A stretch of DNA of 42,527 bases from Sphingobacterium shayense (GCF_013179575.1 NZ_JABMCQ010000016.1:1-42527), one strand, 5' to 3'; shown: positions 26,785 through 39,128, counted from the stretch's first letter. Program-made: numbers and translations. The notes: generated by a model not told the origin, from the letters alone.

Positions 26785-29052
26785 ATGGCTTTTGATATTG
26801 AAATGATCAAAAAGGTTTACAGCCAATACAACGAGCGCGTTTCAGCCGCCCGTAAAGTGGTGAATAAACCTCTGACCCTATCTGAGAAAATTTTATATAC
26901 TCACTTGTGGGATGGAAATGCAACTGAAGCATACGAACGTGGTAATTCTTACGTTGATTTCGCTCCAGATCGTGTTGCAATGCAAGACGCAACAGCACAG
27001 ATGGCATTGTTACAGTTTATGCAAGCGGGACGTCCGAAAGTGGCGGTACCTTCAACAGTGCACTGTGACCACTTAATTCAAGCAAAAGAAGGAGCTGAGA
27101 AAGATTTAACACGAGCAAAGAATGAAAGTTCTGAGGTGTTTAATTTCCTGTCGTCAGTTTCAAATAAATATGGTATCGGTTTCTGGAAGCCAGGTGCAGG
27201 TATTATTCACCAAGTAGTGTTGGAAAATTACGCCTTTCCAGGTGGTATGATGATAGGTACAGACTCCCATACGGTGAATGCGGGAGGATTAGGTATGGTG
27301 GCTATTGGGGTCGGTGGTGCGGATGCATGTGACGTGATGGCAGGATTACCATGGGAGTTGAAATTCCCCAAATTAATCGGTGTTAAGTTGACGGGTAAAT
27401 TAAGTGGATGGGCTTCCGCGAAAGACGTAATTCTGAAAGTTGCTGGTATCTTGACTGTAAAAGGCGGTACCGGTGCTATTGTAGAATATTTCGGAGAAGG
27501 TGCAGAATCTTTATCATGTACTGGTAAAGGAACTATCTGTAATATGGGAGCAGAGATCGGAGCTACAACTTCAACTTTCGGCTATGATGCGTCCATGGAG
27601 CGTTACTTACGTGCGACAGATCGTGTTGAAGTTGCAGAGGCAGCAAACGCTATAAAAGAACATTTAACAGCCGATCCAGAGGTTTATGCCAATCCTGAGC
27701 AATATTTTGATCAATTGATTGAAATTAATCTTTCTGATTTAGAGCCTTCGTTGAACGGACCATTTACACCGGATTTATATACTCCAGTTTCTCGCATGGC
27801 AGAAGAAGCTGAAAAGAATGGTTGGCCTTTGACGGTGGAATGGGGACTAATCGGTTCTTGTACAAACTCTTCTTACGAGGATTTGACTCGTGCAGCGTCG
27901 ATAGCTAAACAAGCCATCGATAAAGGATTGGTTACAAAAGCAGAGTTTGGTATTAATCCAGGGTCGGAGCAGGTGCGTTATACAGCTGATCGTGACGGTT
28001 TACTTAAAACGTTCGAAGATCTGAATGCGACGATTTTCACCAATGCATGTGGACCATGTATTGGGATGTGGGATCGCGCAGGAGCCGACAAACAAGAGAA
28101 AAATACCATTGTTCACTCGTTTAACCGTAATTTCGCTAAACGTGCCGATGGTAATCCTAATACTTATGCATTTGTAACATCTCCAGAAATGGTTGCTGCA
28201 ATTGCAATTTCTGGTAACCTAGGTTTTAACCCTGTTACAGATACCTTGACTAACAAAAACGGCGAGCAAGTGAAATTAGATCCACCGACGGGCGACGAAC
28301 TTCCTACGAAGGGTTTTGCTGTTGAGGATGCTGGTTATCAAGCTCCTGCAGCTGATGGTTCCGGTGTTGAAGTGAGTGTTGCTCCTACATCTGACCGTCT
28401 TCAGTTGTTAGAGCCGTTTGCAGCGTGGGAAGGTACTGATTTGAAAGGATTGAAGTTATTAATCAAGGCAAAAGGGAAATGTACAACGGATCATATCTCA
28501 ATGGCCGGTCCATGGTTAAAATATCGTGGTCACTTAGATAATATTTCGAACAATATGCTAATCGGAGCTGTCAATTACTTTAATGACAAAACTGATTTAG
28601 TGAAAAACCAATTAAATGGAGAGTACGGTGCTGTGCCTGCGACGCAACGCGATTATAAGGCTGCAGGTATCGGATCTATCGTTGTTGGAGATGAGAACTA
28701 TGGTGAAGGTTCTTCACGTGAACATGCTGCTATGGAACCACGTCATTTAGGTGTCCGCGCAGTACTTGTGAAATCATTTGCTCGTATTCATGAAACTAAC
28801 CTGAAAAAGCAAGGAATGTTAGGATTGACTTTTGCTAATAAGGATGACTATGATAAAATTCAAGAAAACGATACGATTGATATTGTAGGGTTAACTGAAT
28901 TTACTCCTGGCAAACCTTTGACTATCGTATTGAATCACGTAGACGGTTCTAAGGATGAAATTTTAGCAAATCATACTTATAATGCACAGCAAATTGAATG
29001 GTTTAAGGCTGGTGGAGCATTGAATATTATTCGTGCGAACCAAGCGAAATAA
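26785..29052 (+). CDS. acn: Aconitate hydratase (mitochondrial type)
   Basis: This 755-residue enzyme contains the [4Fe-4S] cysteine motifs [11 protein letters not shown] (one Cys, near residue 358) and [12 protein letters not shown] (two Cys, near 422-425). The swivel domain carries [17 protein letters not shown] near 637-653. [13 protein letters not shown] (about 156-168) holds substrate-binding residues. It converts citrate to isocitrate in the TCA cycle. The length is that of the mitochondrial-type aconitases common in Bacteroidota rather than AcnA (about 890) or AcnB (about 865). It is monocistronic between its own promoter and terminator. Confidence 0.97.
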   Translation: MAFDIEMIKKVYSQYNERVSAARKVVNKPLTLSEKILYTHLWDGNATEAYERGNSYVDFAPDRVAMQDATAQMALLQFMQAGRPKVAVPSTVHCDHLIQAKEGAEKDLTRAKNESSEVFNFLSSVSNKYGIGFWKPGAGIIHQVVLENYAFPGGMMIGTDSHTVNAGGLGMVAIGVGGADACDVMAGLPWELKFPKLIGVKLTGKLSGWASAKDVILKVAGILTVKGGTGAIVEYFGEGAESLSCTGKGTICNMGAEIGATTSTFGYDASMERYLRATDRVEVAEAANAIKEHLTADPEVYANPEQYFDQLIEINLSDLEPSLNGPFTPDLYTPVSRMAEEAEKNGWPLTVEWGLIGSCTNSSYEDLTRAASIAKQAIDKGLVTKAEFGINPGSEQVRYTADRDGLLKTFEDLNATIFTNACGPCIGMWDRAGADKQEKNTIVHSFNRNFAKRADGNPNTYAFVTSPEMVAAIAISGNLGFNPVTDTLTNKNGEQVKLDPPTGDELPTKGFAVEDAGYQAPAADGSGVEVSVAPTSDRLQLLEPFAAWEGTDLKGLKLLIKAKGKCTTDHISMAGPWLKYRGHLDNISNNMLIGAVNYFNDKTDLVKNQLNGEYGAVPATQRDYKAAGIGSIVVGDENYGEGSSREHAAMEPRHLGVRAVLVKSFARIHETNLKKQGMLGLTFANKDDYDKIQENDTIDIVGLTEFTPGKPLTIVLNHVDGSKDEILANHTYNAQQIEWFKAGGALNIIRANQAK

Positions 29053-29074
29053 ATTGTAATATTGTTTAATAAAG

Positions 29075-29107
29075 AAAACCTCTCAAATTGATTTTTGAGA
29101 GGTTTTT
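29075..29107. terminator. Bidirectional terminator between aconitase and dapA
   Basis: AAAACCTCTCAAA and TTTGAGAGGTTTT form a perfect 13-bp stem with a 6-base loop. T-rich tails flank it in both directions, so it can end both convergent transcripts. Confidence 0.9.
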
Positions 29108-29156
29108 ATGTTGCGATCTATTATGAAAGGTACCTGTAATCTACACAGGGGCCAAA

Positions 29157-30053
29157 CTAAAACTCGGATACTACAGTTAGTTCAGCCATGGCTACGCGAA
29201 TAGATTGTTGCGTAGATGTGCTGACTGGCACTAGTGGTAAGCGCACCTGATCCGATTGAATAACTCCTAACTCCTTTAATATGAATTTTACGCCACAAGG
29301 GTTTCCTTCGACAAAACACAGATCGATTAACTTAAGTAACGATTCATGTATTGGTCGGGCTTGTTGGTATTCTCCCTTAGCACAATGAGATGCTAATGTT
29401 TGTATCTTTTTCGGATACGCGTTACCGACCACAGAAATAATTCCTGAGGCACCCAGTGCCATCATCGGTAGGGTAATCGGATCATCCCCCGATATTAGAA
29501 GAAATTCTTTCGGTTTGTCTCGAAGAATTTCGCTAAACTGACTAAAGCTGCCCGAAGCCTCTTTAGTGGCGACTATATTTGAATATTCTTTTGCCAGACG
29601 AACGGTTGTCGCAGCACTAACGCTACTGCCGGTACGCCCCGGAACGTTATACAAAATTACAGGTAGGTTAGAAGCTGTTGCAATAGCTTTGTAGTGTTGA
29701 TATATTCCTTCTTGAGAAGGTTTGCTGTAATATGGCGATACAGAAAGCACTGCGCAGAAGCCTTCAGTATTGAACGCTTTTAGTTGTTCGACTACCTCGA
29801 GTGTATTGTTGCCGCCGATGCCAGCAACTAGAGGTACTCTATGGTTGATCTGCTTCGCGGTGAATTCGAATACCTGTTTTCGTTCTTGTGCACTTAATGT
29901 GGCTGTCTCACCGGTGGTACCTAGTGAGACTAGGTAGTCCATTCCCTGTTCGATTTGGTACTCGATTAGGCCGGCTAATGAATTGAAATCAATCGTTCCG
30001 TCTACATTAAAAGGTGTAACTAATGCCACACCTGCTCCTTGAAGCTCGTTCAT
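29157..30053 (-). CDS. dapA: 4-hydroxy-tetrahydrodipicolinate synthase
   Basis: This 298-residue TIM-barrel aldolase has GTTGE (45-49, with the two active-site Thr), Tyr135 and Arg140 in ILYNVPGRTG, and the Schiff-base Lys164 in VATKEASG. It condenses pyruvate with aspartate semialdehyde in the lysine/diaminopimelate pathway in the cytosol. It starts 14 bases after the ligA stop and is probably co-transcribed with ligA, an unrelated housekeeping gene. Confidence 0.96.
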   Translation of the reverse strand: MNELQGAGVALVTPFNVDGTIDFNSLAGLIEYQIEQGMDYLVSLGTTGETATLSAQERKQVFEFTAKQINHRVPLVAGIGGNNTLEVVEQLKAFNTEGFCAVLSVSPYYSKPSQEGIYQHYKAIATASNLPVILYNVPGRTGSSVSAATTVRLAKEYSNIVATKEASGSFSQFSEILRDKPKEFLLISGDDPITLPMMALGASGIISVVGNAYPKKIQTLASHCAKGEYQQARPIHESLLKLIDLCFVEGNPCGVKFILKELGVIQSDQVRLPLVPVSTSTQQSIRVAMAELTVVSEF

Positions 30054-30067
30054 TTTTAGTATATTAT

Positions 30068-32119
<2,052 letters not shown>

Positions 32120-32213
32120 TTAAATAAATTAAAAACAGCCTTTTTTGAAAAACACGCAAACTACAGTAACTTTTGAATTTCGGCATCTACGAGATTCTTC
32201 GATAAACGAATTG

Positions 32214-33245
32214 CTATTTAAAATTTTCAACTTTCAAACCGGTAAATTTCCGGATTTTATTCACGTAAAAATCCCAAATAACGCAGCGTTTGAAAAGCCC
32301 GGTTAGATTGGATTTTCCGGGATAGCTTCTTCGTTTTGCTGCGTTTTTGAAAATATGCAAGAAGAAAAACTGATGAGCACGCGATATAGCCCATGCATCT
32401 CTAGGCTTCCCATCGGCCAGAAATTTAAAAACCGCAATCAAATCAAGCCACATGCGAACGAAGATTACCCAAAATCCAAGAATAAAGCTCGTGTTTTTTT
32501 GTAGCATAACAAGGTTATTCCGGAAATTCAGATATGTTTTTTTAGGATTACTCGTATTGAGTGTGCCTCCACCAACATGGTAAACTGTTGATTGTGCAAC
32601 GTAGCCTATTCTGTGCCCCATTCGTTTTAAGCGCCAACAAAGATCAATTTCTTCCATATGCGCGAAGAAGTCGGCATCGAAACCGCCCGCTGCTTTCCAT
32701 GCATCGCTACGGATGAATAATGCAGCTCCTGTTGCCCAGAAAACTTCACAATTGTCTTCGTATTGCCCATTGTCTTTTTCAACGACATGGAATAGGCGGC
32801 CTCTGCAAAAAGGATATCCGTAGATATCGATAAACCCTCCGGCACCACCAGCATGTTCGAAGAAACCTTTTTGGTGAAAAGCAATAATCTTTGGTTGGGC
32901 AGCGACCATACCGGGTTCGGACTCAAGGTACTCAATCACAGGTTCAATCCAATTGGGCGTCACTTCGACGTCGGAATTCAGTAGCACGTAATAATCGGCA
33001 TCAACATGTTTTAATACTTCGTTATAGCCCCCAGCAAATCCGAGATTGTCAGGGTTACTGATGATTTTTATAGACGGATAATTTTCTTCTACAAACGATA
33101 CGGAGTCATCTGTGGAAGCATTGTCCCCAATGATAAATTCAATATTTGGATATGTGCTGTTGTACACTGACGGGAGGAATTTTTCTAGAAAAAATCGCCC
33201 GTTCCAGTTTAAGATTACCACAGCTACTTTAGGTGTGTTTCTCAT
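32214..33245 (-). CDS. Family 2 glycosyltransferase
   Basis: This 343-residue enzyme has a GT-A fold: VVILNWNG (9-16), GDNASTDDS (40-48), and the metal-binding LLNSDVEV (88-95). The acceptor-side motif is FFAHMEEIDLCWRLKRMG near residues 210-227, followed by hydrophobic segments at the C-terminus. It resembles rhamnosyltransferase-like proteins that act in surface polysaccharide synthesis. The ATG at 33245 overlaps the stop of the upstream acyltransferase as ATGA, a typical coupled start; a longer start at 33266 exists. Its operon partner suggests work on lipid A or another envelope glycolipid. Confidence 0.93.
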   Translation of the reverse strand: MRNTPKVAVVILNWNGRFFLEKFLPSVYNSTYPNIEFIIGDNASTDDSVSFVEENYPSIKIISNPDNLGFAGGYNEVLKHVDADYYVLLNSDVEVTPNWIEPVIEYLESEPGMVAAQPKIIAFHQKGFFEHAGGAGGFIDIYGYPFCRGRLFHVVEKDNGQYEDNCEVFWATGAALFIRSDAWKAAGGFDADFFAHMEEIDLCWRLKRMGHRIGYVAQSTVYHVGGGTLNTSNPKKTYLNFRNNLVMLQKNTSFILGFWVIFVRMWLDLIAVFKFLADGKPRDAWAISRAHQFFFLHIFKNAAKRRSYPGKSNLTGLFKRCVIWDFYVNKIRKFTGLKVENFK

Positions 33246-34108
33246 GATCTGCGTTTTCGTTTCCATCGTCTATGTGACCATAACCAATATTCAGGTTGTT
33301 TTATTATCAATGCTTCTGTAAAACGGTTGTGAATATCAGTGATTTCATGTTCGGCGTAATTGTCTGGATTTTCAATAAGAGTAGTAAATTCACAGTAGTA
33401 ATAACCCCGTCGTTTCTTCCGGCCTATATGGCAATAGACAATTGGATTTTTTGTCAACCGGGCAATACGTTCTGTTCCTGTATAAACAAGCGTCTCCTGA
33501 TTTAGGAATTTCATGAAATAATCGGAATCCTGATAGGTCGGCGTTTGATCTGCTACAAACATACTAATATGAGGGGTGTGTTTTAAGCGGACAATATGTC
33601 TTAAAATTTGTTTCATTGGAACCATGGTCGCTCCAAAACGTCCGCGTAAATCATTGTACACTTCGTTAAAGTATCCACTATTTAAGGGCTTGTAAATGAC
33701 AAGCCGAGGATTGTTCGTCATCGTTGATAACCGGTATATTCCCAATTCCCAATTTCCGTAGTGTGCGGTCACACCAATAACACCCTTACCGCTATCGAAG
33801 TGGCGTTCTACTTCCTTTGGATTTAGGAGTTCAATTCGTTTTTCGACCTGCTTTTTCGACATAGTTGCCATTTTTAGGGTTTCAACGATAAGGTCAGGCA
33901 GGAATCTGTAGAATTTTTTGGCTAATACGAGCCGTTGCTCTTCCGTTTGATTCGGAAAAGCGTTCTCCAGGTTTGTTAATACAACATGTTTTCTATATTT
34001 GATAATATAGAAAAGTATATAATAAAGAAAATCTGATAAGCAATACAAAAACCAAAACGGTAAAAGCGAAGTGATATAGAGTATTGCTGATATGGCTCTT
34101 TTTCTCAT
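33242..34108 (-). CDS. Lipid A biosynthesis-type (LpxL/HtrB-like) acyltransferase
   Basis: This 288-residue protein has an N-terminal membrane helix (about 8-36) and the acyltransferase motif HYGNWE (His116, Glu121), the HX4(D/E) signature of LpxL/LpxM-type enzymes. GSGYFNEVYNDLRGRFG and ADQTP further downstream are also typical. It should transfer an acyl chain to a lipid A precursor in the inner membrane. The open frame reaches a TTG at 34120, but the ATG at 34108 (MRKRAISAIL) is the natural start. It is the first gene of a two-gene operon with the glycosyltransferase. Confidence 0.9.
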   Translation of the reverse strand: MRKRAISAILYITSLLPFWFLYCLSDFLYYILFYIIKYRKHVVLTNLENAFPNQTEEQRLVLAKKFYRFLPDLIVETLKMATMSKKQVEKRIELLNPKEVERHFDSGKGVIGVTAHYGNWELGIYRLSTMTNNPRLVIYKPLNSGYFNEVYNDLRGRFGATMVPMKQILRHIVRLKHTPHISMFVADQTPTYQDSDYFMKFLNQETLVYTGTERIARLTKNPIVYCHIGRKKRRGYYYCEFTTLIENPDNYAEHEITDIHNRFTEALIIKQPEYWLWSHRRWKRKRRS

Positions 34109-34137
34109 GAACAGGGTCAAATTCCTTGGATTCGCTG

Positions 34138-34145
34138 CAAATATC
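34138..34145 (-). promoter_or_regulatory. Near-consensus -7 box for the acyltransferase gene
   Basis: GATATTTG on the minus strand differs from TAnnTTTG at the first base only. It lies 30 bases before the ATG at 34108. Confidence 0.4.
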
Positions 34146-34157
34146 CCTAAATAAGTT

Positions 34158-34165
34158 TACTTTTG
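34158..34165 (+). promoter_or_regulatory. Bacteroidota -7 box for the WbqC gene
   Basis: TACTTTTG matches TAnnTTTG perfectly, 20 bases before the ATG at 34185. Confidence 0.6.
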
Positions 34166-34184
34166 CCTAAAATAGTTAAAATCG

Positions 34185-34793
34185 ATGGAATCACAATTGC
34201 TTTTACCCGCTTTTTATTTGCCCCCAGTGTCTTATTTTCATGCGATTAAGGAGACAGGAGTGACGTTAATGTTGGACCGTTTCGAACACTACGCTAAACA
34301 AACGTATAGGACAAGGGCAAAAATAGGCACGGCAAATGGTATCTTAGAACTGTTCGTACCAATAGAACATGGGCGTAAAGAACACGTTGCGATGAAAGAC
34401 GTTCGAATCAGCTACGAATTTGACTGGCAGCGTTTACATTGGATGAGTCTGCAAACGGCTTATCGTAGTTCGTCTTTTTTTGAATTTTATGAAGATGATT
34501 TTGCTGTTTTTTATAATCAAAAACATTCGTTCCTATTTGATTTTAATATACAACAGCTTGAGCTTATATTAAAGTGTTTAAAGTTTAATCGGACGCTAAA
34601 TTTTACTGAATCTTACCATGAAGTAGCGGGTGACATCGATTTACGCCATGCAATACATCCGAAAAAACAAAGTATTTGGACGGATCATACACCTTATTAT
34701 CAGGTTTTTGAAGATAAGACGGGGTTTATAGCCGACCTTAGTATCGTCGATTTACTTTTTAATCAGGGCCCGCAAAGTAAAAGCTATCTGTAA
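34185..34793 (+). CDS. WbqC-like family protein
   Basis: This 202-residue protein shows the WbqC pattern: LPAFYLPPVSYF at the N-terminus, DRFEHYAKQTYRTRAKI (31-47), LFVPIEHG and a central HWMSLQTAYRSSSFFEFYEDDF. The C-terminus YQVFEDKTGFIADLSIVDLLFNQGP is also characteristic. The family often occurs near surface polysaccharide or signal-peptidase genes; its activity is not settled. It is divergent from the acyltransferase/glycosyltransferase pair. Confidence 0.9.
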   Translation: MESQLLLPAFYLPPVSYFHAIKETGVTLMLDRFEHYAKQTYRTRAKIGTANGILELFVPIEHGRKEHVAMKDVRISYEFDWQRLHWMSLQTAYRSSSFFEFYEDDFAVFYNQKHSFLFDFNIQQLELILKCLKFNRTLNFTESYHEVAGDIDLRHAIHPKKQSIWTDHTPYYQVFEDKTGFIADLSIVDLLFNQGPQSKSYL

Positions 34794-35144
34794 TAGCTGT
34801 TGTATATAGCCATTTTTGTTAGGTATATGACCGATAAGACCGAGAGGCTATTTTACAGTATTTCAAATAATAGATACTAATGTACGCAAGTTTGGATGCA
34901 AGGTTATTACGACTTAGATGGATATGCTGAACACGAGCGCAGCTGAAAGAGCTAAAACAGAATTTGGATTAAGCCAAATGCGTAAAATATAAAAGTCCAG
35001 CTCGTCGGCTTTATGCGAGAGGGCAGTCTTTCAAACTAAAGTTTCTGCTTGGAAATGAGGGGCGAAATAAATTTTTAACGATTTATACGCCGTTGTTAAA
35101 CTTTATGTCCTCTTTGTTGTTTTAAATTAAACAATGATCGATTG
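34794..35144. other. Gene-free stretch, nothing recognised
   Basis: These 351 bases between WbqC and the outer-membrane protein gene contain no frame I can support and no good terminator or perfect -7 box. The last 50 bases are AT-rich and should contain the promoter of the downstream pair. Confidence 0.5.
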
Positions 35145-35810
35145 ATGAAAAGAATTTTCGTTATACTAATAATAATTAGTTTATTCCAAGGCAGCATATG
35201 GGCCCAAAGTTCTGCCGATACACTCCATTATAACAAAATTTATTATCTAGGTGGAACTGGATTGTCTTTTCCGATAGGAAAGACGGCCAAGACGCTCAGT
35301 ACCAGTTTTTTTTCGGGAAGTGCTGGGTTGGATATTGCGCTTAAAAACCGAAATTATTTTTTGATGCCTACATTGTATATGTTGAGTTTTGGTTATGATC
35401 AGCAGATAAAGGACCCCATGTTCAATTCGATGGTAGATAATGGAAAAGCTAGTTTTTATTTACTTAGCCTTGCAGCCGGAAAGCGTAAACAATTTAAGCG
35501 TTTAAATACCTATTCCTATTTAGGGCCTGCCTTTGGGCTGCAGTTTGAACCACGCGCCGAGATTGATGGTGAATTGGTACGTATGAAAAACAAAAGTTCT
35601 TGGACAGCAGGGGGGAAAATAGGTTTAGGTGCTGATTATAAGTTTCCAGGGTTTTTTATTGGAGGCGAATTAGGTTATCTTTATAGTTTCCGAAAAATAG
35701 AAGGAAATCCGGTCCAATTTTTAACAATCATGATAGGGCTAAAATCGGATATTACTCGTCTGAGCGAGAAAGTTACCGAGGTGATTGGAGTGGATACATA
35801 TAAAGACTAA
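35145..35810 (+). CDS. Probable outer-membrane beta-barrel protein
   Basis: This 221-residue protein has a signal peptide (1-20, ending IWA-Q) and alternating hydrophobic/polar strands with many aromatic residues (for example NYFLMPTLYMLSFGYDQQ and GFFIGGELGYLYSF), as in small outer-membrane barrels. The family is not recognised beyond that. The ATG at 35145 is chosen over a TTG at 35142. Only three bases separate its stop from the UbiB-like gene, so they are probably co-transcribed. Confidence 0.75.
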   Translation: MKRIFVILIIISLFQGSIWAQSSADTLHYNKIYYLGGTGLSFPIGKTAKTLSTSFFSGSAGLDIALKNRNYFLMPTLYMLSFGYDQQIKDPMFNSMVDNGKASFYLLSLAAGKRKQFKRLNTYSYLGPAFGLQFEPRAEIDGELVRMKNKSSWTAGGKIGLGADYKFPGFFIGGELGYLYSFRKIEGNPVQFLTIMIGLKSDITRLSEKVTEVIGVDTYKD

Positions 35811-35813
35811 ACT

Positions 35814-37472
35814 ATGTATGGATTTAATAAAATAAAGCGTGTCGGGCAGATTCTCCAGATTCTTTCCAAACATGGGTTTGAAGAAGCTATCTCAAGATCG
35901 AATATAGATCGAATAATTCCCGACAGTTTTTTACTTTGGAATAGCCATACCAAGCGTATTTTCCAAGAGGATTTTAATGTGCGCGTACGCTTGGCAATCG
36001 AAGAACTGGGGCCTGCATTCGTAAAATTTGGGCAAATGCTCAGCAACAGAGCTGATGTTATACCGGAAGATTTGCGCCGAGAACTCGTAAAGTTGCAAGA
36101 TGACGTGCCGGCCGAACCTATCGATATTGAACAAAGAATTGTAGAGTCCCTAGGAATAGACTCCATTGCGGATCATTTTCTGTCAATAGACCAACAGCCC
36201 TTAGCCGCGGCATCAATCGGGCAGGTACACCGGGCTGTACTTTCTGACGGTACCCAAGTTATTCTCAAAGTTAAGCGTAAAGGAATTGATGATATCGTTC
36301 GAACAGATTTATCCTTTTTGCAGGATCTCGTTAAACTATTACGAAGTAAATATGAAGCTATTCAAAAGATAAACCTTTATGAAATCGTTCAGTCTTTTAC
36401 TAACTCCTTGCAGGGTGAGCTGTCATTTACAAATGAATTGAATAACGTAGAGCGTTTTCGACGGAATTTTAGAGGAAATCAGCAGGTATACATTCCTAAA
36501 ATTTATCGTTCGTACTCAAATGATGAAATTCTTTGTATGGAGTTCATTGAAGGGGTAAAGATCAACGATATTCAGGGGCTTACCGGATTTAATCTAACGG
36601 CGAAATCTGTGTTGCAGAATTGCCTTGACCTTTACTTGGAACAAGTATTACAACACGGATATTTTCATGCGGATCCGCACCCAGGAAATGTATTTGTGAA
36701 CGGTAAGGGACAGATTGTATTTATCGATTTTGGGTCGATGGGTTCGATGATTCCTCAAGATAGAGATTTAATTGAGGGAATGGTTATGAATTTCCTGATG
36801 AACGATGCAAAGGGGCTTATTCGCAACATTAAAAAGCTTGCAGTCGTACACTATATCGAGGATGAACGGCAGCTTGAACGTGATGCCTACGAGATCTTTC
36901 AAATGATTGAGGAAAATACACTCGAGGATATTGAAATTGCCGTGATGTTACAAAAGCTGAATAAAGTGCTTCAAAATAACAGCATCTTAATGCCAGATTT
37001 TGTATATATCCTTCTACGAGGGGTATCTATTCTCGAGGGAACAGGAAGACAACTTGACGCTGGCTTAAATATTCCAGAAAGCATCTCTCCGTTTGCTGAA
37101 AAGATTGCTGCTGAGAAGATGACTGCAACATATTTGAAGAAACAGCTTTTGAAAAAAGGGAAGCTATTAAAAGAGGTGCTTACCGATGTTCCCGAGGATC
37201 TTATTATGCTGCTTGAAAAGGCCAAATCGGATCGGTTGACCTTAAATCATAAGATTCAGGATTTTGATATGTTGCAATTGGTTTTTCACCGGATTGGTAA
37301 CAAATTCCTCCTTTCTATTCTTGCGATGACCTTTGGGGTAGGGGCTAGTATCCTTGCTCACCGACGAGTCGGATATTTATTATGGGGAATGCCTATACTT
37401 TCTTGGCTGGGCTTTACTGTTAGCTTTCTGCTGTCCGGAATTCTGATCGCCTATTTGATCCGTAGTAAATAG
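35814..37472 (+). CDS. ABC1/UbiB-family atypical kinase (AarF-like)
   Basis: This 552-residue protein has the UbiB/ADCK hallmarks: RLAIEELGPAFVKFGQMLSNR (KxGQ, residues 56-76) and AAASIGQVHRA near 132-142. The ATP-anchoring Lys is in VILKVKRKGI, the catalytic loop is HADPHPGNVF near 282-291, and the metal-binding motif is IDFGSMG. Two hydrophobic helices end the protein (about 495-550). Family members act as ATPases in quinone synthesis or lipid handling; here the quinone would be menaquinone, but the link is inferred. Start chosen is the first ATG. Confidence 0.94.
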   Translation: MYGFNKIKRVGQILQILSKHGFEEAISRSNIDRIIPDSFLLWNSHTKRIFQEDFNVRVRLAIEELGPAFVKFGQMLSNRADVIPEDLRRELVKLQDDVPAEPIDIEQRIVESLGIDSIADHFLSIDQQPLAAASIGQVHRAVLSDGTQVILKVKRKGIDDIVRTDLSFLQDLVKLLRSKYEAIQKINLYEIVQSFTNSLQGELSFTNELNNVERFRRNFRGNQQVYIPKIYRSYSNDEILCMEFIEGVKINDIQGLTGFNLTAKSVLQNCLDLYLEQVLQHGYFHADPHPGNVFVNGKGQIVFIDFGSMGSMIPQDRDLIEGMVMNFLMNDAKGLIRNIKKLAVVHYIEDERQLERDAYEIFQMIEENTLEDIEIAVMLQKLNKVLQNNSILMPDFVYILLRGVSILEGTGRQLDAGLNIPESISPFAEKIAAEKMTATYLKKQLLKKGKLLKEVLTDVPEDLIMLLEKAKSDRLTLNHKIQDFDMLQLVFHRIGNKFLLSILAMTFGVGASILAHRRVGYLLWGMPILSWLGFTVSFLLSGILIAYLIRSK

Positions 37473-37558
37473 TGTTATCAATTGATGGCAGAGTTGGTGG
37501 TCTCAGCTTGTGTCGATTTTTAATATTTTTTGGTACCTTCATACCCAAATTATCAACT

Positions 37559-38377
37559 ATGAGAGCAATCATTTTAACTTTTTTACTTGTAGGTAGTTAT
37601 TTGTTAGGTTTTTCACAATCGAGAAGTTATAAAACTGCGACTAATATCTCCTACGTCGAAAAACCAGAATCCGATTATCAGAGTACACGTTGTCGATTGG
37701 ATATTCACTATCCGACCTCGGGAGAAAAAAAACCGATCGTCATATGGTATCATGGTGGGGGGCTTACAGGGGGAGATCGCGAGGTTCCAGAGTTTTTGCG
37801 TGAAAAAGGGTATGTAATTGTTGGAGTGGGTTATCGTTTCGCTGATCAAGTCAAAGTCGAAGAGATTATACAGGATGCAGCAAAAGCTGTGGCCTATATG
37901 GCTCGTAATGGGCAGAAATATCACGGAGATACTTCAAATATTTTCTTATCAGGTCATTCTGCCGGAGGTTATTTAACTCTGATGCTTGGTCTTAATAAAG
38001 CGTATCTTGAGCGTGAGGGTTATGACGCAGATAAGCTTGCAGGAGTAATATCTTTCAGTGGACACGGAATTAGTCATTTTGCCGCCCGTCAGGAAAAAAA
38101 CATCCCAGAAAAGCAGCCGCTTATCGATGAATATGCTCCTCTTTTTTGGGCTCGTAAAAGTCCAGTCCCCTTTATCTTATTGACGGGAGACAGGGAATTG
38201 GAGATGCTTGGCCGTTACGAGGAAAATGCATACCTAAAACGTATGTTGCTTATTAATGGACATACGGACGTGAAACTAATGGAATTTCAAGGTTATGGAC
38301 ATGGAATGACGCATCCCGGATTTCCTATACTTTTACAGGAAATGGAACGAATTTTGAAGTCCAAAACTGACAATTAA
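37559..38377 (+). CDS. Exported BD-FAE-like alpha/beta hydrolase
   Basis: This 272-residue protein has a signal peptide (1-19, ending LGFSQ) and an esterase fold of the hormone-sensitive-lipase/BD-FAE type: oxyanion HGGG (65-68), nucleophile elbow GHSAGG (Ser134), catalytic acid near TGDRELEM and catalytic His in GYGHGMTHPG near residues 249-258. Family members deacylate carbohydrates or other small esters; the substrate is unknown. The open frame begins at 37472 overlapping the UbiB stop, but the signal peptide starts at the ATG at 37559. A TACCTTCA box near 37534 may be a promoter. Confidence 0.88.
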   Translation: MRAIILTFLLVGSYLLGFSQSRSYKTATNISYVEKPESDYQSTRCRLDIHYPTSGEKKPIVIWYHGGGLTGGDREVPEFLREKGYVIVGVGYRFADQVKVEEIIQDAAKAVAYMARNGQKYHGDTSNIFLSGHSAGGYLTLMLGLNKAYLEREGYDADKLAGVISFSGHGISHFAARQEKNIPEKQPLIDEYAPLFWARKSPVPFILLTGDRELEMLGRYEENAYLKRMLLINGHTDVKLMEFQGYGHGMTHPGFPILLQEMERILKSKTDN

Positions 38378-38389
38378 ATATTTCTGCAG

Positions 38390-39016
38390 TTATTGAGATG
38401 ACAGATTCTCTGGAAAACGTTCTTGTTTAAAATAATATATTTTGTCACGGTCGGATATCGGGCGAAGGACTCGACAGGGGTTCCCCGCCGCTACGACATT
38501 ATCAGGGATATCTTTGGTGACAACTGACCCCGACCCGATGACCGTATTTTTGCCAATTTTTACTCCTGGATTTACCACGGTATTTCCGCCGATCCACACG
38601 TTATCTCCGATAGATATCGGTTTGGCGTATTCCCAGGATGCCATTCGGAGCTCGGCATCAACCGGATGGCCCGGCGTGAATAATGAAACGTTTGGACCAA
38701 ACATAACATTATCCCCAATAGTCACTGGTGCACTGTCAAGAATGGTGAGATTAAAGTTAGCGTAAAAGTTGTCTCCTACGGAGATGTTAAAGCCATAGTC
38801 AACACGCAGCGGTGGTTCGACGTATAACCGGCTAGTAGTTTTTGCAAAGAGCGATTTCAATATCTGTGCCCGTTGTTTGATCTTCGACGGTTCTAGATTG
38901 TTGAATAAATTCATCTGTTCGCGAGCACGTTGGCGGTCTTGGGCCAGCTCCTTTCCTGAAGGTTGGTGTAGTTCACCAGAAATCATTTTTTGTTTTGCTG
39001 TTTTCTCGTTTTCCAT
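38390..39016 (-). CDS. Sugar O-acetyltransferase (maltose/galactoside acetyltransferase type)
   Basis: This 208-residue protein starts with the Maa/LacA N-terminal segment (KQKMISGELHQPSGKELAQDR) and has left-handed beta-helix hexapeptide repeats from about residue 75 onward (IGDNVMFGPNVSLF, IGDNVWIGGNTVV, IGKNTVIGSGSVV). His116 in FTPGHPVD is the usual catalytic His. It transfers acetyl from acetyl-CoA to a sugar hydroxyl. The stop lies only 12 bases from the convergent hydrolase stop, with no terminator visible between them. Confidence 0.94.
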   Translation of the reverse strand: MENEKTAKQKMISGELHQPSGKELAQDRQRAREQMNLFNNLEPSKIKQRAQILKSLFAKTTSRLYVEPPLRVDYGFNISVGDNFYANFNLTILDSAPVTIGDNVMFGPNVSLFTPGHPVDAELRMASWEYAKPISIGDNVWIGGNTVVNPGVKIGKNTVIGSGSVVTKDIPDNVVAAGNPCRVLRPISDRDKIYYFKQERFPENLSSQ

Positions 39017-39099
39017 ATCTCGCCGGAAAATAACGAAAAATTACTGACTACTGAAAGATTTTGGTCTGATGGATCGCGATTAAACAATTTTAGAATTAG

Positions 39100-39107
39100 T
39101 ACTTTTG
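39100..39107 (+). promoter_or_regulatory. Bacteroidota -7 box for pepD
   Basis: TACTTTTG matches TAnnTTTG perfectly, 22 bases before the pepD ATG. Confidence 0.65.
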
Positions 39108-39128
39108 AAGGATTAACGAAAATATAAG

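Noticed and set aside
35807-36166. 119-codon minus-strand open frame inside the UbiB-like gene
   Set aside because: It lies wholly antisense to a strongly conserved kinase domain; a shadow frame.
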